Below are positions 37,283-49,192 of a DNA stretch of 64,000 bases, in pieces. Numbering within the stretch: position 1 is the first letter of the stretch; each line of letters opens with the position of its first letter. Under the pieces are notes generated by a model. That model did no database searches, was not told the origin of the DNA, and saw only the letters and a program-made list of their open reading frames with translations. The stretch is from Sorex araneus (Eukaryota > Chordata > Mammalia > Eulipotyphla > Soricidae), in contig NC_073305.1 in the NCBI RefSeq assembly GCF_027595985.1, positions 119,940,114 through 120,004,113 on the forward strand, given 5' to 3'. A program made the translations under genes and the position numbers.

Positions 37283-37438
37283 GTGGTTTGGGGCCACATC
37301 TAGCAGTGCACAGGGCTTACTCCTACATCTGCACTCAGGGATCACTCCTGCAGGGCCTGCGGGATTCCTTGGATCAAATCCAACTGGACTGGCTGTGTGT
37401 AAGGCAAGTGCCCTACCACTGTGCTATCACTACTGGCC
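37283..37438 (-). mobile_element. Class A SINE, minus, diverged
   Basis: gggccacatctagcagtgca, gcactcagggatcactcctg, gtaaggcaagtgccctacc and gtgctatcactactggcc. Confidence 0.75.
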
Positions 37439-39079
37439 ATTTAAGTAGATTTCAGTTTAGGGACATAAATTTTGATCCTCTCCTTTCTGTCTAGGGATGT
37501 GTTAAAAATGCTGTCTTATGTAATACAAGATTTAAGAAAGTAACTTTCGATTTTGGGGTACAAATTCTAGCTATAAACTCTATGTCTCTCTTATAAATGA
37601 GATTTGCTATAGGCAGAAAAAGTCCTTTTGGATTAACAAAAGAAAGTGCAACATTAACAGGTATCAACTTGGAGAGAAAATGCCAGAATCAGATGTTTTT
37701 ACTCAGAATTAGGAGTAGACTCAACTTTTGTGAGACATGATCTTTTGAAAATATGGGACAACCATCAAGGGGAAAGAAGAAATATCTTTCTAGCTCGAAT
37801 TATGCTGCAAATTTGCTAGGGCTCTCTCTGAACCTCAGGGATATAGATACCTCTGGCCATGCACTTTATATAATTTTCAGTATCTTACATACTCTTTCTG
37901 CCTTCAGGTATTGCAATTTTATAATTTCATAATCAATTTGAATGTGTATTGGGTAAAATAATTTCTTTAGAAAACTGAGGTGAAGTAAATGTTCAAAAAA
38001 TTAACATAAAATGAAGAAATTTAGGAATAATAATTATAGTGTCTAATACTGAGACTTAACTACACAGATTTTGATTGATGCTTGCATGTTTATAAATTTA
38101 GGACAGACCCCTAACAATATAAGTTTGGATAGTGACATAAAATTTTTATAGAGGTACAAAAATGTAATATTTTGACAAAAAATGTGTCAATTCATGAGAA
38201 ACCTTAATAAAGTTTTAACTGCTCACAAAATAACAAATAATTAAAAATGTATTTTCAAGGATTAAAAATAAAAGAAATACTGGATTTGGGTAAGCGCCTT
38301 CGAAAATGCATCACCTGACTTTAACAGAAGTAGAAATAGAACAGTCAGCCGATACAATTTAAGTGACTATTTGTTTTCTACTTATCTAAGTGATGTAATA
38401 CCATTTATTCAAACACATCTCATAATTTTACCTCCCATTGATATTGCAAAAAGAATCTAATTAATGTAGATGGGCATCTATTTCTTTAGCTCCCTAAATT
38501 CTTTTCTGCATGTGACTTATAAAATATAAATTTTAAGAATCGGATAACCCAAATCCATAGGAAAATAAAATGCTATTAATCTTTTCCTGTGAAATACCTT
38601 TAAGTACCTATAAGTGATAGAAAATTTGACGTAGCTAACGAAAAAGAAAAGAGGTTCCTCGGCTTAGTCTTTTCTACAGCATTATTCATAGGGCTGGGAA
38701 AAAAGGAAAAAATCTCTCTAATTTGAAATGAGTTGCTTACCTAAAATGTGGGCTCATGCAACAATTAATGAATTATTAATATAATGGTATGGAACACTTG
38801 GGCAACATTTGCAAAAGGAAAAATTGTGACATAAAGGAGCTAGAATATACTGAAGTTATTAATGTTTCTTTTGAGAAAAAAAACCTGAATATATTTTATT
38901 TTCAAAATTCATATTCCATAACTTTCATTCTAAATATCTTGTTCAAGTGTTTGAAAGCAGCATTCTAATCTCAAATAATTTCAAGCATGATGTATTAGGA
39001 ATTTATTCATGCCAATCAAAACGAACAGATTTCTGCATTAAATGTGGTATATAATAATAAAGAAAAGCCAAACACTTAC

Positions 39080-39135
39080 AATGAAAGTAAAGTTCTTCAT
39101 CCCCCTCTTGGTCAGCTTTACTATATCCACAATGC
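39080..39135 (-). CDS. EPHA7: EPHA7 exon 9: membrane-proximal cytoplasmic segment
   Basis: 56 bp encoding H582 to H599 (HCGYSKADQEGDEELYFH), with R581 and F600 split at its borders. It lies directly after the transmembrane helix and carries an acidic stretch. Acceptor tttttcag, donor gtaagtgt. Being a short exon with partial codons on each side, its skipping would shift the frame. Confidence 0.97.
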
Positions 39136-40109
39136 CTGAAAAATATTTTGATGAGATTAATAAATATTCTCAAAAAAATTCATTATGACATACTTTAATT
39201 ATTTCACAAGCATTCTTGTCACTTAAAAACACCCAATTTACATGATAGCATGTTTTATGTGACTTTAACATATTTGATGTCTTGCAAGTTAGAACTATAT
39301 ACAAAATATAAATACTTTCCTTCCAGGTATAAACTTATTTAATTTATCAAAGTGGGCCACATGATTTTACAAGATACAGAAAACAAAGGTTTTGTGGAAT
39401 GATGAAAAAAAGACATATTCTGAAGTGCTTTAGTTTATGATCTATGAGTAACTTTCATCAAACTTTTTGCTGAAATAAGCAATAGATTTTATTTTACTTT
39501 TTTATGTGCTTTTACTTAAACTAGCACAGCAGGTAGGGCATTTGCCTTCCACTCGGCCAACCCAGGTTCAATTTCTCTGTCCCTCTCAAAGAGCCTGGCA
39601 AGCTACTGAGACTATCCTGCCCACAGAGCCTGGCAAGCCCCCGTGGCGTAGTCGATATGCCAAAAACAGTAACAACAAATCTCAAATGGAGATGTTATTG
39701 GTGCCAGCTCAAGTAAATAGATGAACAACAGTACTACAGTGCTACAGTGCTACAGTTTACTTAGAAAAGCTGAAGGGGAGTTAAAGAGAAAGTACACAAC
39801 ATAGGTCATGATTCGGGCAGTAGAGATTATGCCAAGCAATAGATTTTAAGTTTACACAGCACAGATAATTAACCATTAATGAACCATTATAAAGACAAAA
39901 TGTTTGCAACATATCATTTACATTTATTACTACACTTTAAGACTGAAAAAAACTAATAACCATTCATATATGAGAATTTACAATAATTATTCTCCTTCAA
40001 CGAAAGGCAATAACCAAACTGACACTACATTTAGAACATTATATACTAAATAATTTAATAATAATTATGAATAATTGTAAGGTAAAAATTAAAATGTATT
40101 TGTGTTTAC
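39136..40109 (-). other. EPHA7 intron 8
   Basis: 974 bp with one class B SINE. Confidence 0.85.
39521..39755 (+). mobile_element. Class B SINE, slightly 5'-truncated
   Basis: Starts at ctagcacagcaggtagggc (the first ~12 bp of the head are missing), continues through the class B body and tail and ends in three ctacagtg units. Flanked by tttacttaaa at 39511-39520 and tttacttaga at 39756-39765. Confidence 0.9.
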
Positions 40110-40218
40110 CTTCTTCCAATGATGAAACCAAAGACCATAAATACCAAAATTATGGTCCCTGCTACTGCAACCACAGCAATGATAATAACAGGATTTTGTT
40201 CACTGGATACAGCTGTAG
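40110..40218 (-). CDS. EPHA7: EPHA7 exon 8: transmembrane helix
   Basis: 109 bp completing A545 and encoding T546 to R580 plus two bases of R581. The hydrophobic stretch from I556 to about I576 (VIIIAVVAVAGTIILVFMVF) is the single-pass transmembrane helix, followed by the stop-transfer residues GRR. The preceding SSEQNP is the extracellular stalk. Acceptor ctctacag with a second AG 6 nt further in, donor gtaaacac. Confidence 0.98.
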
Positions 40219-43200
40219 CTGTAGAGAAAGAAAATAGGCTCAGAAACTCAATTTCAGGATAGGACTTGGGGATTTGAGTAAAATATTATAATCCAGAGCA
40301 ATCTATTATATTTAATTCAACTCTATGTTTAAATAAATCCATTATATCAAATTACTAAATTTTAAATATTATTTTTATTATAAAACTGATAAGATGCTTT
40401 CATATACTTTATATTTCTTTGCCAGTAAAGGAACATATACAATATCATATTAAATGGGTAGCCCCTGTTTAGTTGCTGGAAGCTTAGTTATAAGCCAAGC
40501 AGTAGAGAACTTTGATCAACAATTCTTTTTGGATTTCTATTTTTCCTTCTAAGGCATTTGATCCTGTATCTGTGTTATGTGAAAAAGAAGCTGAAATACA
40601 TACTCAGTATTTTTCAAAGCATTTTAAGTGCTTTTTAATTCATGTCATCTATAGAAAAAGCACATAATCATTGTAAATCATCATGAATTTATTATTCATC
40701 TCAAGCCAGGAAAAGATAGCATTTTTGCCTATATTTTATATAGAATATAATGAATACATTTAAGAGTTTAAGATGGCAGAGGAGCTAGCCCATTTTAAAG
40801 AGCAAACATTCTACAAGTATTAAGAAAAACATTTAAACATCTAATTGCAGACACTTCCTGCACAATACTAAGTGATTCTTCTCTGCTCATTAACACGGCC
40901 CAGCTGGACCTTTTTTGAGAGTCTCTTTGGGAGCTGTGCATGTTTACATGTCCTTTGAAGCAGCTCTGATTCTAATTCTTCAAGTCACAAGGTCTTTTCA
41001 TTTCCATTTTTCCAAATTAGTGAACCTTGACTTATATGGTATTTCACAAGTTGTCATACTACCCCAAGAGCATTATATTTTCCATACCAGTATGGACTTC
41101 ATAAAGTAATCAAAGGAAATGGAAAACAATGAAAATGCACGTTTCAATGAACAAATCATCAGTATATGGTATATAATGCCAAACTAATAGAGTTTGCCAA
41201 CGTTTAAAGCAATCAACAACTCTAATCTTTCATGTTAGCCAGGATGGAAAATACTCCTCCTTGGTGGTGACAAGGGACAGATTCCCTAGAGTAGGAAATC
41301 ATATGAGTACAGAGTATGTCTTGCTATAACTCTTCTTTCATAACTCTTAATTTTATTTAACTATTCTTTATGGGTAGCTACAATAATAAAAAGCATTTAA
41401 AATAGCTTAAGTGCATTGTTTTCTGAACAAAGATACACTGCCTAGGTCAGTATTGGCTGTTTTGCTCCCAGAAGAAAATGCAAAGTAAAAAAAAAAATAG
41501 AAGTAAATAAAAGGAGATTAAGTTATACTATTAAATTGCATTCTATTGTTATTCAACAGGAAAACAGCATTGTTTTTATATTTTTTTGCTTTATCTACTT
41601 TTCATATGTATTAACAAAAGGAAAAACAATCAAGTATGTATGATCATGAGGAAAGAGAAATTGTATGTGTAGAAACTGTTTCCATTCAGCCAATAGTTCC
41701 CATGGGTTTAATTCTTTGCTTGTCGTTGACTCAATTCTTCCCTAGATTCAGAAATAGAACTACAAAGAATAAGTGAACTTCAGTGAATGATTCAGTTGAA
41801 TGTGTAAATATCTATTTATACATTTCATAGTGAGGGTCAACTCCTAAACTTCAATAGTCAAACTTTATGTATAATATTTTCATCATCTTCATGGGTAATC
41901 CATTTCAAAAGTAATCTGTAACACATTAATCTACTACAGTTTCAGGATTGTAAAGTTGTAGGTTTACTTAGCATTAGGAAGAGATGTAGTGACATATATG
42001 CAATAGATAGTCTATTAAAGTTCTATATTCCAATAGTGCTCAAATGATTTTGATGGCATCTTCCCTTTTTCCCTGGTTCCTAGCACAGTGAATTCACTAT
42101 TCCTAAAACTAAAAAAAGCATGGAATGATGTATTATTCTAATATTTCTATGTATAGAAACAATCTGTGTGCCAATTTCTCTCACTATATTTAAAACTGAA
42201 AGCATCACCTTTGTCATGTGTATCTATGCATCACTGACTCTTAGCCTAGCACCTTATTCTATGTCCGGAGTTATTAAAGGGTGATCAGCGAAAGCTTGTG
42301 GATTACTTCAGAGCTTTACAGGGACTCTGAAAGATCAAAACTAATTCCATATAACATGACTGTATTTACCTCTTCATTCTCATATGCTCACAAATGCACA
42401 GCTGACTTTTTCAGAAGTTACTTGCCCAATAATAATGTTATCAATAAAAACTAATGAAATATGTTTTTGTGTTTTAAAATTTTATAATATGATAAATATT
42501 GAATGTAATTCAAATAAACACAATGTCTCTGGGTATTGTCAATATTTTAATAGCTTACAAGGATTTCTGAGACAAAAGACTATGCTGAGTAATAAAAGCT
42601 GGCACTTGAGACTTTCTGCACACCTGGCACTAAAATAGGAACATAGTGCACATGAATTTATTTAAAAGGTATAACAGCCTGTGACTCAGGTACTGTTATC
42701 CTAGCAGTTAAGATACAGAGAATCAGCTCATCCAAAATCCTAAACTGCGTATGGCAAAGCTGAGATTTAAATCTAAGAATATTACTATGGGAAATGGCTG
42801 ATATTGTCAGTTTTTTATATGATGGAGACTGTTAAGGTATTCATATATTTTTCAATTATTAAATACATTCCATGCATAAAGCACTGCAATTGGAATTGGC
42901 AAGACAGAAGTAAAAAAAGGAAATATGGACTAGTCTTTCACTGGCTTTACATTTCATTAGAAAGAAATAATCTGAGTACTGTAATCACCAAATACTTTTA
43001 AACAGAAAATTCAGTATAACACTCCTTGTATGTGATCATTCAAGGTGCCACTACTTCATCTGAATTTTTTTTGTTTATTATACTTGATTTTTAAATAATT
43101 AAAAGCAGTATGTCTCAGCATTCAATAAATAATAATTTGACCTATGATTTTCACTTTCAAGTGTCACAAAAGCACACAAATTCACTTTGAAAGTTCTCAA

Positions 43201-43280
43201 ATCTAAATATTTACCTGCCAAATTATGTCTGAGTAGATGTAAAATAACTAGCGTTTCTAAAGTGTTTAAGCTCTTCAACA

Positions 43281-43410
43281 GGGGTCAGAGATATAGTACA
43301 GAGGGTAAAGCATTTGCTTGCCGGCAGCTGATATGGATTAGATCCTGGACACCCCTGTGATCCCTGAATGCAGTGCCAGTAGTAAGAGGGTGGGGGTGGG
43401 AGCTTAATGC
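43281..43410 (+). repeat. Class A SINE fragment, diverged
   Basis: Head ggggtcagagatatagtaca, then gatcctggacacccctgtga and ccctgaatgcagtgccag. The 3' part is lost. Confidence 0.65.
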
Positions 43411-43452
43411 AGACACAATTAGCCTTGATTTATTAATTTATTATTATTATTT

Positions 43453-43701
43453 GGGCTGGAGTGATAGCTCAGCGGGTAGGGTGTTTGCCTTGCACATGGT
43501 TGACCTTGGTTTGATTCCTCCGCCCCTCTCGGAGAGCCCTGCAAGCTACCGAGAGTATCTCGCCCCCATGGCAGAGCCTGGCAAGCAACCTGTAGCATAT
43601 TCGATATGCCAAAAACAGTAACAACAGGTCTCACAATGGAGACATTACTGGTGCCCGCTCGAGCAAATAGATGAGCAACGGGATGACAGTGATACAGTGA
43701 T
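43453..43701 (+). mobile_element. Class B SINE, well preserved
   Basis: Complete copy: head ggctggagtgatagctcagc, B box gtttgattcc, body and tail (caatggagacattactggtg, gacagtgatacagtga). Flanked by attattattattt at 43440-43452 and 43702-43714. It is the clearest in-window reference for class B. Confidence 0.93.
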
Positions 43702-43715
43702 ATTATTATTATTTG

Positions 43716-43870
43716 GCTTTTTGGGTCACACCTGGTGATGCTCAGTAGTTACTTCTGGCTCTGCACTCAGGAATAACTCCTGTGGTGCTCAGGGATGCTG
43801 GGGATTGAATTCAGGTCGACTACATGCAAGGCAAATACCCTACCAGCTGTACTATTATCACTCAGGCCCC
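43716..43870 (-). mobile_element. Class A SINE, minus
   Basis: Reverse-complement class A directly after the class B copy (ctttttgggtcacacctggt, gcaaggcaaataccctacc, ctattatcactcaggcccc). Its head is inverted relative to the class B head, so the two could pair. Confidence 0.9.
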
Positions 43871-44152
43871 ATGAATTTAAAAAGAAATGGGTTCTGCCTC
43901 TTGTCTAATTTAAAACTTTTAAAGGAAATCCAGTGCATATTAAAGAGATGACTTTTAAGCTTGAGTTCCTAACATTGCAAAACAAAGCTACAGATTTAAA
44001 AATTTTATTTGACCAACTTTTACTAAGAATTGTCCATACATCTATATTAATATTCATATGTAATATTCTCTGTAAACAATTCATTTCCACAAATACTGAA
44101 AAAGATTCCAGAGTTAGAAAAATTAAGAATTCAAACCAAAGCTGGTAATTAC

Positions 44153-44336
44153 CTTCAAACATTTTACCTGTAGCTTCCTCTAGTGTTGCAACATCAAGTC
44201 TGGGACTGTAATTTCCATAGCCAGCAGCTGTAAAAGCACGAATCTGGAAAACATACACTGTTCCTGGTTTCAGATTATTAATGGAGGCTGAAGTAGACTT
44301 AGTTTTTACTGTCGAATAGGTCCGTTCCCTTTGATC
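44153..44336 (-). CDS. EPHA7: EPHA7 exon 7: second half of FN3 domain 2 and stalk
   Basis: 184 bp, phase 0 start, encoding D484 to E544 plus one base of A545. It contains the C-terminal strands of the second fibronectin type III domain (YSTVKTKSTSASINNLKPGT, VYVFQIRAFTAAGYGNYS; the YxFxIRAxxAAGxG pattern is typical of FN3 strands F and G) and the stalk ATLEEATGKMFE. Two donors lie 15 nt apart, at 44152 and 44167 (ACAG|gtaaaa). Both keep the frame, and the inner one removes GKMFE. Acceptor tttccag. Confidence 0.97.
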
Positions 44337-44789
44337 CTGGAAACAAATATATATAGGGAATTTTAATTGCAATTGCAACCAGGCAGCTCAACGGTCAATT
44401 CCTGCAATTTATATTTCAATTTGCTGCATTGTTTTATAAAGGTTGAATTTTTACCCTGTGGAATATCATAACAGTAAGTTGTTACTAAAAGAATAAAAGA
44501 ATGTACATTTGGACACATGCTTTTTTTCTATAAATTTCAATAAGAATCATATTGCTAAAACATTTATGATTTGAGCTTTGCTTTGTTGGAAGAGAGCAGA
44601 GTGGCAACTATTTGGCTATAAACATAATAAAAAAATTCTACAGATTAAAGATTGTGGTATACCTGTACAATCTCTGGTTTATAATTTTTTTTCACATAAT
44701 ACATGAAATTAACATCTTTTCCTTGGTTTTATTAAGCAAGTTGGGCTATATGCTAAAAATGAATAGTAATTTAATTGAGAAACTTAGCT

Positions 44790-45643
44790 TGGTGTGGATG
44801 TGGGGGAAAAAGGGACACTCTTTCACTGCCAACTGGCCCAGCCTTTTTGGAAAACAATATGAAAAGTCCTTCACAAGCTAGAAATTGAGCTTCTATATGA
44901 CCCCGCAATACCACTTCTGGGAGTATATCCCGAGGGTGCAAAAAAGCACAGTAGAAATGACATCTGTACCTATATGTTCATTGCAGCACTGTTCATAATA
45001 GCCAAAATCTGAAAATAACCCAAGTACCTGAGAACAGATGAGTGGTTAAAGAAACTTTGGTACATCTATACAATAAAATACTATGCAGCTGTTAGGAGAG
45101 ATGAAGTCATGACGTTTGATTATAAGTGGATAGACATGGAAAGTATCATGCTATGTGAAATGAGTCAGAAAGAGAGATACAGATATAGAAGGACTACACT
45201 CATTTGTGAAATACAAAATAATGTAACATGAGACTGACACCAAAGGAAAGTAGATATAAAGGTCAGGAAGATTGCTCCATAGTTCATGAGTGGGCAGGGA
45301 AAAGGCAGATGGAATAGAGAAGGGATCACTAAGAAAATGATGGTTGGAGGAATCAGTCGGGATGTGAGATGTGTGCCGAAAGTAGATAAAGTACCAAACA
45401 TGATGACCTCTCAGTATCTACATTGCAAACTATAATGCCCAAAAGTAGAAAGAGAGTATGGGGAATATTGTCCGCCATAGAGGCAGGTGGAGGGTGGGAA
45501 AGGTGGGGGTATACGGGAGATATTAATGGTGGGGAATGTGTACTGGTGGAGGGATGGGTGTTTGATCATTGTGATTGTAACTCAGACATGATATATACAA
45601 GATATAGCTTGTAACTATATCTCACAGTGAATCAATAAAAAAA
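44790..45643 (+). mobile_element. 5'-truncated L1 (ORF2 end and 3' UTR)
   Basis: Plus-strand L1 3' end. The region 44880-45200 is the nucleotide pattern of the ORF2 C-terminus (ttctatatgaccccgcaat, cattgcagcactgttcataa, actatgcagctgttaggaga). A G-rich tract (about 45487-45512) and the 3' UTR follow, ending in gaatcaataaaa plus A. It is flanked by agaaacttagct at 44778-44789 and agaaatttagct at 45644-45655, one mismatch. It is antisense to EPHA7. Confidence 0.92.
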
Positions 45644-45708
45644 AGAAATTTAGCTAGCTTAATTGCATAGTGATATATCAATCTGCATTAAAATGGTACT
45701 CTTTAGTC

Positions 45709-45882
45709 TCAGGGATAGAGTGATGGTGTAGGGGATAAGGCACATGTGCCTTGCATGTGGCTGGGTTTGATTCTCACCACCCTATACAGTCACCAAGCCT
45801 GACAGGAGTGATACGAAGCATGGAGGCAGGAGGAAGGCCTAAACACAGCTGGATGTAATCCCAAAACAAAACAAACAAAAAT
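45709..45882 (+). repeat. Class A SINE, diverged
   Basis: Head cagggatagagtgatggtgt, gccttgcatgtggctgggtt, B box gtttgattc, A-rich tail with CAAA repeats. Confidence 0.75.
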
Positions 45883-46059
45883 TGCTTTCTCACAAAATAA
45901 AGCCATTTTTAGTAAATAATTTAAAGGCCTATTTTAATTTAAAAATCTATATAAAATCTCATACATTTTAGTTTAACAAAATTTTAAACATCACTCATGC
46001 CTTATTTTTTTCAAATATGAATACTGAATTCACAGAGTTAAAAAAAAAAACTATTACCA

Positions 46060-46222
46060 AAGTCAAAGAAATAATACAATGGGCAAAGCCTTGCCTTGCA
46101 TTCAACTGACTCAGGTTTGATCATCAGCGTCCCTAAGCCCTGCTAAGAGGGATCCCTGAGATCCCTGAGCACAAAGCCAGGAAGAAGCCATGAGCACCAC
46201 TAGGTGTGGCCTCAAACAAAAA
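46060..46222 (+). repeat. Class A SINE, diverged
   Basis: gccttgcattcaactgactc, B box gtttgatca, ccctgagcacaaagccagga, and caccactaggtgtggcctc near the end. Confidence 0.7.
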
Positions 46223-46910
46223 TAATTCAATTATCATATTATATAACTCTATGAATTAAACAAAATTTTGAGCATTTTAAATCTCAAAAAAAACTGAATT
46301 AGCAAAACTTTAAAGCATGATTTTTAATGATAATCTATATATAAAAAGTATAAAACTAGTTATCAAAATACGTAATTTTAGACAGTTTATTTTTTGTTCT
46401 ATAACAAACACCTGTGCTCAATCATGCCTGGCCTCTCCCACCGATCACCGAACAAACAAAAAAACTACTAAAATTTAAAAATGTCTGGCTGTCTGCTTTG
46501 CCTTTACACTAAGAGTTTCAACAGTAAGTAAACACATACTTTAGATTTTATTATATTGATATGTGAATGCTTCATTACATTTATGTAAACGACAGCATTT
46601 TAAATTGATAAATTATCACTTGATAATTTATCAAATGATAAATATCTCAACACTAGGTATATCTGATGTTAGGTGAGATATAAGTAGATCATGTTTATGT
46701 AAATTATCCTATAGAATTTATAATTATATAGTGATACATAGTTATACGTACCTTACTATATATATAAGTGCTTACACATATATTCTTTGATTATATATAT
46801 GTATTAGGTTAAGGTTACTTTTCCATTACCTTCCTAATTTGTTAATTCTATGATTGTATAAAGTTTTCTATCCAAATTAGAAAAGCAATTCTTTGAACAA
46901 ATTTGTTTCA

Positions 46911-47065
46911 GAGTAAGGGACAGAAATATAGTACAAGGTTAAGGCACTTGCTTTGCATTTGGACAACTTTGGTTTGATCCCTGGCACTGCATATTGTCTT
47001 CTGATCACCACTGGGAGTGAGCCTTGAGCACAACTGGGTTTACCCCCACGCCCAAATCCCTTGCA
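46911..47065 (+). repeat. Class A SINE, diverged
   Basis: agggacagaaatatagtaca, B box gtttgatccctggcactgc, gagccttgagcacaactggg. Confidence 0.7.
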
Positions 47066-47817
47066 TTGTGAAAAGTTTTGCTATCTTACTTACACCAAAT
47101 TAACTTTAGAAATGTATGTTATTGCTTTGAAAATTTCAGAAGGACTAGTTTCATTGCTCAGAGACAATCAGTTATGACTAAATTATCATTAAAAACAAGA
47201 ATTCTCACAGAAACACATTTGATAGGATCATGAGTGTATTACCTGGGACAAAAGCAAGGTATTAAAAACATGCAATTTTGGCCATGAAACCCATTTGATA
47301 TCTAATATCAAATGTTAAAATAATAGACAAGAATATTTTTAAGTCAATTTAAAAATTGAAATAATTCTTAAACTATTTTTCTTCAAACTGGAAAAATAGT
47401 TATATTTCCAATATACTACAAGCATTAAAATTATATTGAATCAATTAAATCAATATTTTTTTCAAGCTCTGACTCCATTTTTAAAATTCTAAGTGGTTAA
47501 AATATGTGTTTGATGTAACTGGGATTTATATACATAGATAACACTGCAGTAATTTGGTTGTTTGGTAAAAATAATACTTTCACTACAATTATCATTAGTA
47601 ATACTTATAGTATCCACATTTCATCTCTGAGACAGGTCCTTTTCTGAGGTGAAGCTTAGATAATAATTTTTGAAAAGTCTCTATCTGTTTTTACCCCTGC
47701 AGCTATTATAAAGATAAGTGCAAAGACACATTTGACTCTATCACTGTTTACTGAAATACAAACATTTAAAGAATATTAAAGGGCAAGCACTTGAGTCTCT
47801 AGTCACACTGGTTTATG

Positions 47818-47970
47818 TTGTTGAACCACACTCAGCAATGCTCAGGGTTTACTTCTAGCTCTGCATGTGGGAATCACTCCAGGCAGGGCTTATTTGTAGT
47901 GTAGGGGATTTAACCTGGTTGGCTGCACACAAGGCAAGTGCCTTACCTGTTGTACTGACTCTTCGGAACA
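47818..47970 (-). repeat. Class A SINE, minus, diverged
   Basis: cagcaatgctcagggtttac, cttctagctctgcatgtggg, acaaggcaagtgccttacct. Confidence 0.75.
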
Positions 47971-48568
47971 CCAGACTGGTTTTCCAGTGGAGAGAAGTAC
48001 AAAAAAAGTGATGATGATAACAAGTTCAACTAATATGAACCACGTCTGATTAGGAATTTAAGTGAAAAGAGTATCATCAGCAGATCTGAAGTCCAGAGTA
48101 TAAAACATATTTAAACAGAAAATATTCCCATGTTTTAAAGTACTAACATTTTAAAAACCACCGTCATTATTGTTGAAACTATACTTCAACAAATAATTAA
48201 GAACCCAATCAAACATACTGAATGAAACACTTAATGAAACATAAAGAATCTGTGAGCCTGGATAGTTTCTGTCATATTTACATATCCTACAGCTAATTAC
48301 GATCCTATCAAGAAGTGAGTGAATAAATAAATGTACTGCCAGAAGAAATATTTTAATTTGTGTAACGCAGGTCACTTTACCATGAGGAAATCACCGTTAC
48401 AGAGAACCAGAGATTTGGGGAAATGGTTATTAAAATGGCTAAAAGGAAATATGGAATTTGCAGTATCTCCAAATAGTTGGCATGATGACCAATTTTAGTG
48501 TACAGCGGAGTCGATGACATGAGGCATACGGCAGATCATTGTACATTTCAGCTGTTCTTAGCACTTAC

Positions 48569-48693
48569 TTTCTCGTAATACTTGATTTCATATTCGGTGA
48601 TGACTCCATTGGGATGCTCTGGTTCCTGCCAGGAAAGCTCCACACTCCTCTGCAGCACTCTCTCCTTCATTACTCCGCTCACTTGCGAGGGAG
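48569..48693 (-). CDS. EPHA7: EPHA7 exon 6: first half of FN3 domain 2
   Basis: 125 bp completing A442 and encoding P443 to K483. It is the N-terminal half of the second fibronectin type III domain of the ectodomain (PSQVSGVMKERVLQ, SVELSWQEPEHPNGVITEYE, IKYYEK; the LSW and EY pattern marks strands B and C). The ligand-binding domain, cysteine-rich region and first FN3 domain are encoded by exons beyond the right edge. Acceptor tccaaacag, donor gtaagtgc. This is the most 5' exon in the window. Confidence 0.97.
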
Positions 48694-49161
48694 CTGTTTG
48701 GACAAGACGTGTCAATAAACAATGAGAAAATTCAGTGGATGCCTCAAATCAAATGTCACAACTGATCAGTCCCATGCTGTGCCAGTTTCATTAAGGTAAA
48801 AGAAAGCACCTTTTCATAGCTCACAATTCAGAAGGTAATGAATATTCAAACAGGACCTTATTACTGTTCATAAACCTTAATAGAAATTTAAATTAAAGTG
48901 CAAACAGCAGAAGATAGCATTGTTCAAGTTAGTGAAAAATGGAAACGATGGGGCTGAGAATGACAATTAAGCAAATGAATGCTAATTAAGGCTACAAAAT
49001 ATGATTTTGGATTAATCTCCAGTGATAAACTAAGTCCAAATATTTATTTCAGATGCAACGGCAATACACTTAAAAATAATTTAATAGTATGCAAGAAGAG
49101 ATATGTGAAGTGGCTACTTTAATCTTCAATAAAAGGGAGATCTTTCTACAAAAGTTTTGAG

Positions 49162-49192
49162 TTGTGTGTGTGAGTGTGTGTGTGTGTGTGTA
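49162..49192. repeat. GT microsatellite
   Basis: Short GT repeat with one GAGT interruption. Confidence 0.85.

Larger units (their letters stand above)
34014..39079 (-). other. EPHA7 intron 9
   Basis: 5.1 kb. It holds a polypurine tract at 35328-35427 and four SINEs at 36.66-37.44 kb. The remainder is AT-rich with nothing recognised. Confidence 0.85.
40219..44152 (-). other. EPHA7 intron 7
   Basis: 3.9 kb. The region 40.2-43.28 kb is AT-rich with nothing recognised. Three SINEs lie at 43.28-43.87 kb, next to exon 7. Confidence 0.85.
44337..48568 (-). other. EPHA7 intron 6
   Basis: 4.2 kb with an L1 3' end at 44790-45643 and four diverged SINEs, listed separately. Confidence 0.85.
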
